Assembly: GCA_963978905.1 (NCBI GenBank)
Contig: OZ022259.1
Coordinates: 4,774,001-4,838,000 of the forward strand
Direction: 5' to 3'
Length of the DNA stretch: 64,000 nucleotides
Source of the DNA: Trichostrongylus colubriformis
Taxonomy: Eukaryota > Nematoda > Chromadorea > Rhabditida > Trichostrongylidae
This document shows positions 46,701-61,700 of this stretch, piece after piece. The stretch's first letter is position 1, and every line of letters begins with the position of its first letter. Made by a program: the position numbers and the translations under genes. The notes under the pieces were generated by a model. That model did not search any database, was not told the DNA's origin, and saw nothing but the letters and a program-made list of their open reading frames with translations.

Positions 46701-49700
46701 TGAATACAAGAACATAAAACACTACACAGGCGCTGAACAATATTTTTTAGGGAATTTAGGGAATGCCATGGAGTGCTGATCGTTGCGTCCAGAAGAATTT
46801 TGATGAATTTTTGAATAAGTTTTCTAATCCCGACCTGGCCTCAATTACTCGATACCCTCTTCCTCTTTTTTTCGACCACTTCATCGGCTCAAAAATCACT
46901 GAAAAAGAGGTAATCGTTGGAAATGAGGATTCCTCGGAAGTGTACAGGAGAGGCAATCCCAACTTCGTTTTTCCAATCCAAAATGCGACCTTCCCTTGAG
47001 CAGTCCTCGGCCAATGTTTGACCCTGCTGCCCAATATTCATAATTTTTTGAAGCAAATTTGGAATGCAATTTGGCCTATCGAGATTGACTTGCAGACCAT
47101 CCGAGCTTGCAAACCGCTATTTTTATTTCCCAGACTGACGAGTTACCGCTCGCTAATCGCGGAGGGTTAAAAGGTCCGTTTGTCCGGGCTCCGTACTGGT
47201 CGGGGTTTGGTAGCCGTACTTTGTCAATGGGAACGGCGTAACTTCTCACTACACCATTTACACTTTTCGGCAGATTTATTTAGTAATTTATTCATATATT
47301 TGTTACGCGCCTGATGCGCTTCAAATTGCTCATAAAGTTAAGGGCACAAACACATTTGTGAGCGCGATCCATGGTCAAGAGAGCATTTAAATCCACTTTC
47401 TGTTCCATTTTTGTTTGGTTTTCTTGCTGAATGTATGTCATTTACCTATTATATTTATATTTGTCTATTTATTTACTTAATTATGTATTCATTGCACAGA
47501 GAGGTGCACCACACGTTCAGAGAGGCGAATCATTAAAACACACATTCCTCAAATAAAAAAGCAAAAAAAAAAAAGAAAGGAGGATTAAGGCAGAGAGGAA
47601 ACCATAAAAAGCAGAACCAAAAGAGGTTATTGATTATTATTTATTATATTGATGATGTTTATTATTATCTATTCGTTTTCATATTGAACATATTTTATTG
47701 TATCTTCGAGTATGGTTTTCTGCCAACGTCCCATTGTCATTCTCAGAATAGATGCCCAAGCGTCATCGAAGTCATTATCAAAGCCCTTCCGCCGTGACAT
47801 GAGAAGGAAGTGTGTGTGTGTAGGGGGGGGGGGGGGGGTATGGCTGATGACTCAATCGACCGAATGCATTACGTCGGCTTTAGCAACTGCTCACTAGCCT
47901 TGAAAGAACGTAGGAAAACTCGTAAAAAAATCTCTTGATTAATGGAGGTTGCTGAACAGCTGAAAGAAACGGGAAAAGGATCGCAGCTGTTTGGATAAAA
48001 CCCTGAAAAAAGCACGACTGCCATCGAGTGATGTGTGTACGCGAGCGCGTTTCCCACTTGGTGCGATGCGGAATCAGATGATTACATGAGAATCATGAAT
48101 CTTTCGCTAGAATGGGAAAGCTGACGAGAAATTTCATTCAGAGCTGTTTGAAGTACTCTGAAAAAACTCTTGCAGAAGTCCTTTCTGTAGCACGAACATC
48201 CTTAGGCCGCCGTCACACTTTGCGATTTTGCGATTTTGCGACCTCGCACTTTCCCACGCGATACTACGATCTTGAGATTGTGCAGTGCCGCAACTCTGCG
48301 TGCGGAACACCGCAAAGTCGCACTTTGCGATTTTGCGGTGACGCGGATAAAGGGTTTTCTCCCTTCGACATCCAACAATGATCAATAATAATCGCGGCCT
48401 TGAGCTCTTGAATAGGTGGCGATCAGCATGGGAATAGTTCCCTATTTGCAACCAGTTCGATCGATAGCGTGAAGTAAAGCTGCTGCCCGGCAATAAACGG
48501 CACACCCACCTTTTATTGAGCAGTTGTGTTGGCTAATGCGATCAGACGGCGACGTGTTTACCGGCAATAAATATTATTTGAAAAACCGGTCAACAGGAAA
48601 GATCAGGAAAATTCTCGAAAATAAATCGTAAAAAATCGTTTCGGAGTATGAAAGGGTGCTTTGAGCTAGGGTATAAGATTAGACCATATTTTGAAGGCTC
48701 AAGGAAAGTGGATGCTTCACCTAAACGTTCCTTTGATAAGAGTAATAAAAAAAAATGAAGTTGTCAGCCATTAGTTACTTTTCGTTGGATGAGCCGATTT
48801 CCGCCCATATTTGGAGAAATGTTACTATGCGACTATATGGTTCATGTCATGCTGCACAACAGCCAGTCATTATTGAAATCAACACTATTGAAATACTGGA
48901 TAAATAAAAATAACGATAAAATATAAATATTGTTAAAATCAAAATTCTTTTTGAAATCAATATTCCCTCCTCCTCGATAGGTTTGATCTTGAAAGGATCC
49001 GATCTTACGAATTGTGTAGTTGTGACTCGATCTAGTCACTGTACTATCTGTACTCTTTCCTGTGGAGCAATGAACAAGTAAAACTTTTAACATCATTCAA
49101 AGATTTTTAATTACGCATCGGTTATGCTTCATTTTGTAGTATTTTTTCACATGGTGTTTATCTATCTTGCTTACTTTTCATTTGTAGTTTTTGTTTTCTT
49201 TTTTTATTTGCATTTGTGATCGATTTCCCTTTAACATCAGCAGCGAAGCCTAATTTGCTGGTATTCGCTTAAACTATTGCGAGAACTGGTATTGTTTTAC
49301 TTTAATCACTGGTCATCTGCGAATGACCCAGAAGGTTTTTATCATGTTCATTAGCAATCTTGTAAACGAGCCCCTCCTTCCTCCGGACGTGTTTCTTCTA
49401 CAGATGGCCGAGTTTTCTGCCACTAAACGGTCACATTAGCAGCTACACCATTGAGAAAACTGGATTGTACATCTGTATCATCGCCCATACATTAATATAA
49501 TAGAATTTAGAACAAACGCGCGTATGGGCCTGTTTACGAGCGTGTACGGAACAAAAACTGGGGAATTCGTTCGCAGCAGCGATCAATTTCTAGTCCTCAT
49601 TCCGAGTTTTTTTTTATTTTACTCATTCATTTATTTCTTTACGTATTTATTTGCTTATTAACTCAGTTATTTTATTATTTTATAGCTGTTACAATGTGGT

Positions 49701-52700
49701 ATCACACTCATGGTTTATTAGATCGGTCAAAAACTACCCGCCGTTTTTGAATAGCCTATTTTTAAAAATTATAACTCTATTCAAATTGAATTATTTGCAA
49801 CTAATTGAGAATCATTGGATTCAGCACACCTTTTTCTACAATCGTTTAATAAATCACTTTTACTTCTAAAATTTTGTTTCCTCAACATCCAAAAACTGTT
49901 GATAAACATCCTTCTCTTCCAGGAACATCCTCGTGCACTTGATTTTTTACAATTTTTTCGGACAGCTCATTCTTCATTGTGGAAGGTTGGCGTCACTGCG
50001 GAAAGTAGCCGGACTCACAGTTTGATTAAGGAGGACGTACATATTCCGAGAGCTTTAGCCGTTTTTCCGTATGGTTCCACTGTTATGTAGAGAGTTTGTT
50101 CGTAAAGTTTCAGTAGACTACGTTTACGAGAGGCCATGAAAAAGTGACGAAAGGATGCATCTTTTTCACTTTGCCTTTTTGGACTTGCCCTTGCACGACT
50201 TGACAACATTCCATAGGAAATTGGTAGACGTATTCCAAGTTAATTGCACAGATTTCTTAGACGTGCTGGAGCATCTAGTCAGCAAGTAGAAATCGTTGTT
50301 CCTGTACTTTGAGATAGCTGTCAAAACACGTCTTTTATAGAAATAGGCCGCGCTCATACTTTGCGGTGTCGGCGGCAGTGCGTGACTCTGTGTCTCTGCT
50401 TCTCTGCCTGTGCCACTCTGTCTCGCTCCCCCATGAACCTTGTCAGCGCAAACCATGAACGCAGCATGAATAGTACTTCGCAGGTAAAAGAGCAGGGTTT
50501 TCCTTGAGGAGTTGTACCTGAATTTTCCAAAAATCGCGAAATATACAACTGAAAAATCAAATAGTCAACGGGCAAAACGGCGGAAACGTTTTGTTCTACC
50601 TAATATTATTTTTAGTCAACTTTCTTCGATATTTCATCCTATTTTGAGCGTAAAAGCTACGGATCACACTTCCATTGGTATCATTTTAGTTAATTTGTTT
50701 ATTACTTACTCGCTTACTTTTCAGAATTTCGCTGCGAATCTATATTCTTTTCTGAGACCTACTCATCTTCAATTTTCATTACTAAGAATGGATTCTCTTG
50801 TATTCCTCGCACGTTATACATAAACAACTCTCTATTCATATTCTGGAATCCTTTATTTTCATTCTGAGCTTCCGAGATTTCCGCTTATCACTGTGGATAT
50901 TTCCTTGAAACTTGAAATTTTATGTCATTCGGCTTTTCGCATTGCAAGCACTTCAAAAATCACGCACGTTTTGATCAGAAGTGTGCGTTATGCGGGAGCA
51001 AACATCTCAAGCTGTAATCTTGTCGGCTGTTATGTGAGCAGCACTCAAGCCGGCTGACGGACGAGCCAGCCGGATGTCGCACATGTGGACAAATAATATG
51101 TGGAACAAATTCTTGACGCCGGATACCTTGATGTATCAAAAAAATCTGGCGCAAAGGGATCGCGGTGTAGGTATTTTGTGGAAAAGGATGGAATAAATCT
51201 GTGTTCCTGAGGAATTTATCTCGAAAATAGATGAAGACAGCAGTGGCAGGTGGCGTCCTTACCAAGCGAGAGTAGCCCATGAATCAACTCTCAGCCATCA
51301 GCTGATCTATTTCTTAACGAGACCGGTCACAGGCGCCCGGTTTCCTTTTGGAGGGGGCATGTGTGGTCGTTGAAATGCTTAATATCTTCTCGTGAATTTA
51401 TCCACAGTATTATTCACAGTAATAAATGATATTTATCCACAGTAATAAATAAATCCACAGTAATGAAAAACGAAGTACGAGTAGAATTAGAAGAATATAG
51501 AGCGGCAAAAAACTGAAAAATAAGTGAGTAAATAATAAATAAATATTTAAAGTGATATAACTAAATAAACTAAATAAACTAGTAATAAACTAAATAATAA
51601 AATACTAATAAGCGTGATCCGTTAGCGATTTAGCACAGAATTAATACACTTCCTTTCCTTTCATTTAAAAATTCTGATTTCCAGTTTCCTTTCCAAATTT
51701 ACCAAGTTCTCTTCCGTCTTTTCCCAACCTTGTTCCTGTCTTCACTGATATCTTTGCGAGGACAGAACGCTTAATGGTACATAGATTAGCACTTTGAGTC
51801 ATGCTAAGTGGGCACAGAAAGAGTATAAGCCAAGACACTCGAACTGGGTCGGGTCGTAGCTTGTGGCGGTGACGTTGCTTCACGTGCGGTCAACAGGGGC
51901 GATTTTGTCCATTTTTCAATTCTTTTTAAATTTCCTTTTTTATGTTTTAATTTTTGGTTCTTTTCCAACAATTCCTTTTCCTCCTTGATTTTGCTTTTCC
52001 CTACAATCTTATTATTTTCAGTTTTGATTACGGCACTATCTTCATCAAGTGTGTCTTTGGAATTTTTTCTGTTTTGCACTTCAAATACGCATATGATTAT
52101 CTTTCGAAGATTATTAGTTGCATTAAATTGAACTCGAAGCAGTTGAAAAAATTTATAATTGAAATATGTGTCTTTGAATTGGGATATCATTATTTATCTA
52201 ATTACTTATCTAATTATTGAGCTTAACCATCTTTCTTTACTTTTCACTACTTTTTTGTGAGTTCTTTACTTCTTTAATGTTCACCATGAGTCGTTCCAGA
52301 CTCCGTCAAACTTCGAACAGCTGCGACATTTGGTCCAGCACAACAATGACGTTCTTCGAGAGGTTATCAATGCTTTCGAAGAGAAGTAAGAATTCGCTCG
52401 TTTATACTTCACGTGGCAAGCGTTCGACGTGGGTGTATAAGACCCCTATTTCAGAGCGGCACTTGATTTCCAATACTCGAAATCGTTGAAGAAGATCTCA
52501 GCAAATTTACATCGAGTTACTCATATGAATGAAAGGTGGGTGTGGCTCCTACACGGGTGTTGCTTGACGTCAAAACAAACAAACCTGAAAAAAGAGGCGC
52601 CTTCTCTATTGAAATGTGTAATACCTGAGTCGTCGTTGCTCATCGTGGGTATCGTAACGATACTACGATGCATTGTATGTTGTCAGGCATGGGAACACGG

Positions 52701-55700
52701 AGCTGGGGAATAGTGTGGAAAACACCCAATAAAAATCTCTTGTAAAAGCGGGACCAAAACTAGACTAATCAAAGCCGAGTGCTCTGACATTTGTTTGCTC
52801 CTTCCAGTTGCTTACAATATTTGATTCTGAAGTCTGTCATGGGTAATAAGTTATTTGGCAAGCTAAAACTTTTGAAAGGCAACAGAAGTAGGATTTTAGG
52901 CCTTGCCAAACAGACAGACCTAAAAAGTGCTAGCCTGAAAATTAAAATACTCAGTTCTGCAAAACCTTCATCAATTGAAGTTCTCTATTTCAGTGACATC
53001 GACAAAGGATGGACGTCGGTTGCCGAGCAGTTTGACGTACAAGCCACGATTCATAGGTGTGTGTGGATATTGATCGATGGAATCTCTAATAAATCAATAA
53101 TGATCATTGTCATAAAAGAATGGTTTTTTCCAGTAATCTGGGCTCAGCTCTTACCGATGACGTCATTCAACCATTGCGTTCAATACAACTCACTGAGGCG
53201 AAAACCATCAGAGCGGTATGATTGACTCGAGCTTATCGATTTATTTTTAATCGATCGATATTCGATAGAACGATTCCAAATAATTTTATAGCTTCAACAG
53301 TGCCATACCGATATTTTTTCGCTGTGAAGCCTCGCTCGAGAGGGGGAAAATTGGACCAGTAGGGTTGGGATGGTGTGTACACTTATGACAAAAAATCGCG
53401 TGGCCGCCCGCAGCGAGTGCGAGTTGTTTGCAGCTTTATCTGTTGGAACAGCAACAACAACACAGGCGAACTTCCAGAGCTTTCAAACTGCAGTCATTGA
53501 AGATTTTTCACGGTACCACCCATCGCGTCTTGAGCGGAACCCCAAACGACTCGTACCGATGGCGCCGCGAGCGCGACGTCGCGAAGCGATTTTTTGTCAT
53601 TACTCTACACACCCGGTTGGCGGTCTACGTGCATCGTGTGGTGTGGGTCCTGACGGGAATCGGTACATTGAATTGGGAAGTTCATGCGAGCGACTGATCT
53701 TGGCAACCCGCCGTTGCTTACTTTATATCTCAAGATAATCCCGCTCTGCCGACCTGTCCCCCTCCCTCTTTCTAATTTACAATTTTTATCTACCGGTTGT
53801 TTTTGAATGTGTGTTATGTGCACTATTTTTTGAGAATTCGTTTAGGCCACCATATTCGTAGAGCGTGAGACGCGAAAATTAAAGGACTCTAAGGATGCTA
53901 CAGTAAGAAAGAAGCGAATGTTGTATGAAAGTAGTAAACAGTTGGAAAAATTGGAACAATCGCATGATCAACAGAACAACGGTGAACGTGTGGGTTCTAT
54001 TGATTGTTATCAATTTTTAAAATGTCGATTACATTTTTATTCGTGGACTAATCGTTTTTCGTTATCAACTTTTTGTGTCATTGTCACCTCAGTCTACTCC
54101 TAAATCCATCCGCGTTGCGACCGCTCGCTGCTGTAGTTTTTTCAGACTTCCTATTTTGTCAGTAACTTCCAATTGTTCAGGTGAAACGGCACCATGTAGT
54201 GAATACATTCGAAATTAGAAACCGTATATTCTTTTGATTGGTTTCAATTCAGGTTTAGAGTTTTGGAATTCGAATCCGGAATCATTGCTCATTATGAATT
54301 AAATAAATTCAAATTAAAAACTTGGCCATTTCGGGTTGTTAATGGCACGAGCGAATAGATATACGATTTTAGGCTTCCTTGAAAAAGAAGCGTCTCGAGG
54401 ACCAGGTGAAGAAACAAGAGGAAAATTACGTTTGGGAAACAATTGATTTAGAAAAACAACGGCGGTAAGTCTCACTTCAAAGCCTCCAGTACTTAAAAGA
54501 TAGCAATCGATTTATACGATGACGGAGATGATTCGGAATCTTTCCGATTTTTTTTCCGGGAGATCACTGATAGTATCCCGAAGGAAAAAATTGGTTAGTG
54601 AAAAGCGATTAGACTCACTGGATTAGTCGATGGTCGAGCTCTGTTCATACTTCGCGACATCATGCGCGACATGAAACGACGCGGTTGTGAAGCGAGTTAA
54701 TCTTTGTGACCACCTCTATCTCTAGCTCTTCGCAGTGCGCCAGAGCTCAACCAAAGATGTTATTCCGTTCAATTTGATTTTTTCTTCATTTTCATTTTTG
54801 TTTCGTCTGCAATTTTCGAAGAAACTTCATTGAATTTGTTCTGCTGTAGAGCCTATTGACCAAAAGTGGTTTTGGGAGCGAGGCAATATGGATCCTTTTT
54901 GATTGCACCTATTGTTTCGTGGCACTACAGGCTCCGCCGTGGGGCAGTTGTCCTGTCTCATTTTCGAGCGTAACTGCCAATTAACGGCCTCCGAAGTCGA
55001 AAAATCTCTCGATGGGATTACTGGGGCACAGCTACAGTCACGATTGTCGTCTCATCTGCCCAGCTACAGGATTAAATAGGGACCATAACGTTGATTGTTA
55101 TCGAATCGGAAATGATGACTCCCTATGATCCTGAGAGCTTTCCAGCGCAGTGAAACTAGCAATGAGCTCATGGATAGCTCCAAAAATGACCAAAGCTGAG
55201 CCATAGCAAGGCACATCACAAGAATAAATTTATAGCGATAATGCTTTGGAAATTCCTGATGCTCCGATGGGCATTTCAGTGTGTTGTAACCCATAACCCC
55301 TTATTGCATTGGCAAACCTGTCCATACATCAGTGTAACTTTCCGATCAAATCGAGCAGTTTTTGTTACTGATTTTTATGCATTACAGTATGACAGAAGGC
55401 GTATTGCGAAAAGGAGTTGAAAGCCTTGAAGCGGTGGAACGACAGCGTTTAGCTCATTGTCAAACTGCGCTAGGACGCTATCAACGGAAAATCGAACAAC
55501 TTGGACCAAATTTGCAACAGGTCAGCCTACATAGGAAATTCGTGGCATCACATTTGATTTGCCGCGCGAAAAATTGGCCAATACTATGAACAATCTAGAT
55601 GGGCACTACGTACGAATTACGAGGCTTCGCGAATGGACCATCATGTGCGCCTCTTTTCCTCGTTTTCATCTAGCCATTCTGGATAAACATAATGAGTATA

Positions 55701-58700
55701 TCAAAAGGGCCCGGCAATAATTGGCATCTGTTTTGAAGTATAATGCAAAGGGATGACCTAAAGTGCTTAGGCCGTTTTGCACGCGTGCGGTTGCGATGCG
55801 GCTTGCCGTCAGATCGATATTCCCCATAGAAGCAATGAAGTGACGGCCAAAATGAAATTTATTCTCAAAATAAGGCACTGAAGACTATTGCGTATTGGCT
55901 TAGTAGTTTACTCAAACATTTTTGATGAATGTTTTTGTTTTATTTATTCATTTATTTATTTGTTTATTTATATTTTTCTGAATAATTCAGATGTTCGACC
56001 GTCACACGAACAACCTTGATATGGCCGTACAGGCCACAGCCGCTGACTACATAGCCGGAATTCAACCGTCAACAGCGGCTGTGAATCACATTATACTCAC
56101 GGATGTTTATGTAAGTCCAAAAACTACGCTATCAGTCTCAATACGACCGTGGCTTAATGGAGAAAGGCGTCATTGCTGGGTCCCTCTCTCATGAGCGAGG
56201 TGGTTGGTTCGATTGTGTCTCACGACCACAATATCCTAAAGTATTCTGGAGCCTTTGGATGAGTTTAAAAACTATAGTGGAGGATCGGGTTAGATCGCTG
56301 GTTGTGAACAGTGGGTCACATTTATGGGGGGGGGGGGGGGGTGCTTCTAAGAGCTCATAGAAACCGTATTCGTGTGGCGTATATATCTTTTAAGAAGAAA
56401 TTTGAATGCATAACAATGAATTTACTCCGGTGCTGATTGGCGGGACCAATTTCGAGGGAAAATGCTCTCATGTTGTGGCCATTTCAACAGAATGAAAAAA
56501 CCCGTTTTTTATTCTATTTACATTCATAGAAGCTTCAGTTCTCTCAACGTCCGATTCACTCGTCGAGATAACTCGTCCGCGAATCGATCGATACTGTGAT
56601 CCAATACCGTGTCCGTTTGTAGTTCGTCGCATTCTTTTCGGGCTTCGATCGGACAAGTGGCTTTGTAGTGTAGTTTGAGGCCAAGTTTCTCCGGTACATA
56701 AATCGTACCGGTCACATTTGGTGAAAGACGATGCAAAGCGAAATGGTTGAACACGGTAGCGACGTTAGCCGTACTGGAAAAATGCAAATTTTTGAGATAC
56801 GGTAGTCAAGAAAATGTGCTCTTCACTCACCTTGTCATACTTTTCCCGTAATTGCGATGATTACTCGTTTTCCGTGACCTGTATTGGTTTCGTAGCATGT
56901 AGAGATACTCCGGTACTGATTGATTAACTGTTTTGGCTGAGGGAAATTTGAAAACGTTCGCGAATGATAACGAGCTGATACGATCAGCTGATGTGTCTCG
57001 TTCAATAGTTTTTAGCAAATCAGAGTAGTTATTGTGCTCCATGGGAACTATTAGTTCATCGATATCCAAAATCAGAATGTAGCGATGGGTAGATAAGTGC
57101 CTGAAACGAGAGATCTTGAATTGTCTAAAAAGTTGCGCAAGATCGCGCCCATGCCGGGTTCACAACCACTTGGAACGAAGCCAACACAATGAACTGTTCT
57201 TCAACAATGAGCACTGAACCAAAGAGTGTCCCATAAGTCGCTCATATTCCGCTTATATTCGTTTCCCGTCCAACGTTGCATGAAATGCTTATAAACGTCG
57301 GGAGGGGCAAATTGGGCATATTATGGAATATGAAGAGGATGCTCAGCAGTGTAACGATAAAGAAAGAGCGAAATAAATCGGCGAAAAAACCGAGAAATGG
57401 GAACCCGAAAACCACCTCTCTCGCGCCCCTCTGCGTCACTAGCCAAGGATAGACTGCAGGTGGGCGAGAGACTAATTGAGCTAGCCGCGGAAAATGTCTT
57501 GCCGTCGCCGGGAACTCTCCTAGCGGATGAACTGCTGAACGAACGTGCTGCGGGACCGTGACAAGACCCGAAACCGCGCTTCCTCCATGCAAGTTTCACT
57601 ACGCATCACCTCTCTTGGTACATATCGATTAGGTGAATGATACGCCTGAATCGCGCAATCGCGCCATCGCTCGAATCACGAACTCTAAACATCGCCTCAT
57701 TTATGGAATGACCCAACACTTTGGTCGGAAACGAGTATGAAACAGTGTGAGCAAGAGCAGTAATATGCTGTCCCATAAATATTACCAAACCCCCTCCCCT
57801 CCCCCTCCCCACCCCACCTAATTTAAGCTCTCCCATTGAGATTTCAAGCAATTCCAAATATTATAGCGCTTGTAAAGCTCAAATTTCACCGCTTTCGATA
57901 AGCGCGCGATTTATTGGGCACTTAACCGACCTGTAAAGGCAATCATTGTACGGTATCAGTTCGTGACGACGTTTTTGTTGACGATTCCTGGCAATGTATT
58001 GGCTTCGTACCAGCGGCAAATTTGGCGAATGACCCGGTAGTGTGAGAGGGATCTAAAAATCAATAATTGATTGGTTAGCAGCACTCATTGATCGAATCCT
58101 CGACTTCTGGTCCGTAGACTAATTAGTAATGTAAGAATGCAGTTATCGATTGGGCAAAAATTATCGATTGACCGTACCTGTACGAGGTTTCCGAGCTTCT
58201 CATAACGATCCAGCACCCTTTGAACATTCTTGGCGACGGTGTATACGTAAGTGGTTACTGTAGACACTCCAAGTAAATATTGCGCTTCGAGCCATTCCAC
58301 AAGTCGCGTTGAGACGTCCTCCTAAACGCGAAACGTTTGTTGTGTCTCAGAAATCGTGCATCGATCAATAACACCTTTATAGTTTGCATTTCATAGTTGA
58401 ACTAGCGCCTTTCACTGGGGAAAGCCCAAGGATACTCCGATTATGCGTGATTATTAGGACAGTTACCGAAATGTTTTCGGCTTTTCTTACGCCATTCGCT
58501 ATAATGTCTTTGCGAATAACCTTAAATTGGACGGTATTTGTGATAACTGTGTTGCCGTGTTACTGACTAGGCTTTGTTCATAGTTTACGATTCAGGCGAT
58601 AGCGCGCGACTCGCGCGATTCATGCGGAGACGATAAGATATGTAGTACGTATTGATTAGGTGAGTGATACGCCTGAATCGCGGTAGTCGGGCGACACTAA

Positions 58701-61700
58701 CCATTGATATTTAACTTTTTCTTTCCATCTGAATCGCGAACTCTGAACAATACCTCAGTGCGACATTTAGGGGCACGTGTACCTAAGTTTTACATACCAT
58801 ACCAAAATGCTTAATTATATGCCTAATATTGATTACGGTTATTGCTTAATTATTATTTGATTACTGTATAGATACCAAATTGCTTAATTACCTGAAAATC
58901 CATGCCTTTTACGCATACAGCAACTGCTTCCTTTTCTCGTATTGTTTGACTGATACGCACGCGTAGCGCGACGCGTTGCGCACTACACGGCTTGCTGCTA
59001 ATCGATACAAATAGTTTTGTAGATGAGTCGAATCGGCTTGGTATGGGACATGTTATCAGATTTGGTATGTAGAAGTGATCCCTGGAAGAGTGCAGACGGA
59101 GAAAGTTTGAGGCGTTTTCTGCGTCTCTGACCTGATCAATATCCACAAACAACCCACCTTGGATCCCATCCTCGTTGCCAAATTTCTCGCACGTAGCCTT
59201 CGACGACTGCGTAACGATTTTCGTCAAAAATATTACAGTATATTTTATGGCGTAGAGTACGGAATGATACGGCAAGTATCTAAACACGCTGTTCAGACAG
59301 TTTGGTCCACTGTAATCCCGCACAAATCTGTTTAGGACCTGAATGGCGTTGTTTTGCGGATATAGTGAGTTTTTTCTGGTATCGCGATAGGCTGAATACA
59401 GGAAAAGGCCATCATTCTCCGTCCATTCATCAGTACTTATCGATTGATATCGATCCATTTGGCACCACCAATAATATTCTCTCAAGGAGTGCTCCTGTAA
59501 CAGGCACCATGGTGGCATGAATGTCTGGGCAGGTTTGCTCCATTTGTCGTCCATTATTTATGCGTCTATGATAAAAACTACGAAGTGCGCGATGTAGCAA
59601 CGAAGTGTATCGAGACACACGATAATTATCGATTGTTGCGATGAGGGCAACAAGCGACAATTTCTACCTTTTCGACCACGTCTCGAATTTTTGCTTTGCC
59701 TCGTTGCATATCGTACATGTATTGCATGGTCTCTAACGCATAGTCCACATCCTCCATGAAGTCACTTTTAACGTTCTGTAAAAATTTATCGATTTTATTG
59801 ATTGGTGCACTATTTCATCACTCACTCACTTTTCTCTTATCTTCTTCCAAATTTAGCATCTTTTGTTTACGATAATCGATAGCTATGATGAAGAATATCA
59901 AACTGATACATGCTGCCGCAAGTTTCCGTCGTGAGTGCCATATTCCGTTGGCGCGCGCCATCCTTGGCCCACGATCGGAATTGTGGCTGAAGAGGGTCTT
60001 ATTTTTGAAATCATTCTTTGAGAAAAATAAACTAATGACACATATCGCTGATTCGACATAGGAGGCTTTCAAACGGATGTAATAACGCACAAAATCGCTT
60101 CGGAGAGATGCTTTATGGTCCAACGAATGTGTAATATGTAGTCTATTTTGTAATAAATATAATATAAGAAATAATGTAGTATGTAATATAATGTATAATA
60201 TTAGGTTGTAAGGAAAGTTCTTGCCGCTTTTGCGCGTTCACAAGATAAATTCAAATTTCAAAGCGCGTCAAAATGAATTAAATTACATGTAGTGCTCCTT
60301 AGATAGAGAAAAAGTTGCTCTTCCTGAATTTATGCTTCTTCTAAAATGCCTTACTCGTCCACCATGTTCATCAGATCTAGCGCTAACTGAGCCCCACTTT
60401 TCCACACATCTGAACGCTCCTTTAATAGCAGTGTTTCCAGAAACAATAGTGACTCAAAGTTGACTTTTTTTGCTTTCGCGCTTAATAAATCGTCAGCCCT
60501 TCATCAAAATGAGTTATGCAAATATGCATAATGTTGCCAAAACTGTAGGAATCGAACGGTGCTCGCAGTTTGAGAAATGATGCAGTCTGAGCCGAGTTAT
60601 GATCTCCCGAAGTTGAAATTGCGAAAACCGGCCGAAACTTTCCTTACGACCTAATATAATGTATAATATAATATAGTTCAATATAATAATATAATATAAT
60701 AATATTAATAATATAATACAATAATATAATATAATAAATGTAATATAACAAATAATATAACAATAAACAAACAATATAATACAATAAATGTAATACAACA
60801 AATAATGTAATATAATACATGATATGATGAATAATAATGATTATTTTATCCCCGCGGATCTTACATATACCGATCACTTCGAAATTCGAAAAAAGTGAAC
60901 TATGCAAACGGAACTACAAATAACGTATGCTTATCTATTGATTAACTGGTTGATACAGATTGATCCGTGGTGATCGTCTGATGGGGTGTAAGGCAGTTGT
61001 GAAAAAGAACTGGTTAGTGGCTACTAAATCGATGGGGTGATTCTGCGGTAATATGGGCGGTTCAACGTTCGTGACCGTAGACGACCTTGGGAGAAGTCCC
61101 CGCGAGTTGGCGTCGAGTAGCCTCTCTGTTCCGTGGAGGTCGACGAGGATAATTGGGCCGCCCACTGAAAATCAACAAATTCAGCTAAATTCAGCTATGC
61201 AGACGGAGAAAGTGAAAAACTGCTACGGTAGATTGCGGTATATAGCCAGGTTTATTCTGGAGGGTTCGTTCCAGGTTTATTCTATGGGGTGATGGTATGT
61301 GTGATGTTTCCTCACATTTGTCCTGAAATATTGCGTCTCGGATCTCACCATAACCGGGAAACGGATTTCTGCATATTGGGTCTGGAAATAAGTCCCCGCC
61401 GTTTTTTTATTCGCTGTGTTTCACGACGTTTTCTTCACTTTCAACGAGATTTATACGGTTTAGAAACGGAGTAATCTTGAAGCAAAAAAATTCGCACTCT
61501 CAGTATCTCCATCTCCATCCACTCTTCTTTGGATCCTTCCTTATGATCAAAAACCAATGCATACAATTAGCCTTCTTCCATCCCGAGTGGGGATCAAACT
61601 AGTGTAGTACGTACCGTGGCGCCGCCAGCCACCCGTACGCCACAGCGAGCGGAGACCATGACGTCATTATGTGATGTTTCTCTCTTTTAGGCTGAAAATT

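Larger units (their letters stand above)
43887..52299. other. Intron 1 of the F-BAR gene (8.4 kb)
   Basis: Non-coding as far as I can see. It holds the family-3 and family-4 MITEs listed separately, a 16-G run at 47823-47838, AT-rich (TTTA)n tracts near 47455-47490 and 49605-49670, and the tandem repeat at 51398-51470. Open frames such as 46763-46999 and 46068-46259 have no motif; one cannot exclude an alternative first exon. Confidence 0.6.

Noticed and set aside
59430..59660. Alternative 76-codon frame over GT92 exon 3
   Set aside because: It conflicts with the NDGLFLYSAYRDTR frame, which fits the family and joins in phase to the following exon.
59962..60123. N-terminal extension of the GT92 protein to the ATG at 60123
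   Set aside because: A good CTTCAG acceptor lies between it and the ATG at 59961, where a typical short cytosolic tail and membrane anchor begin.
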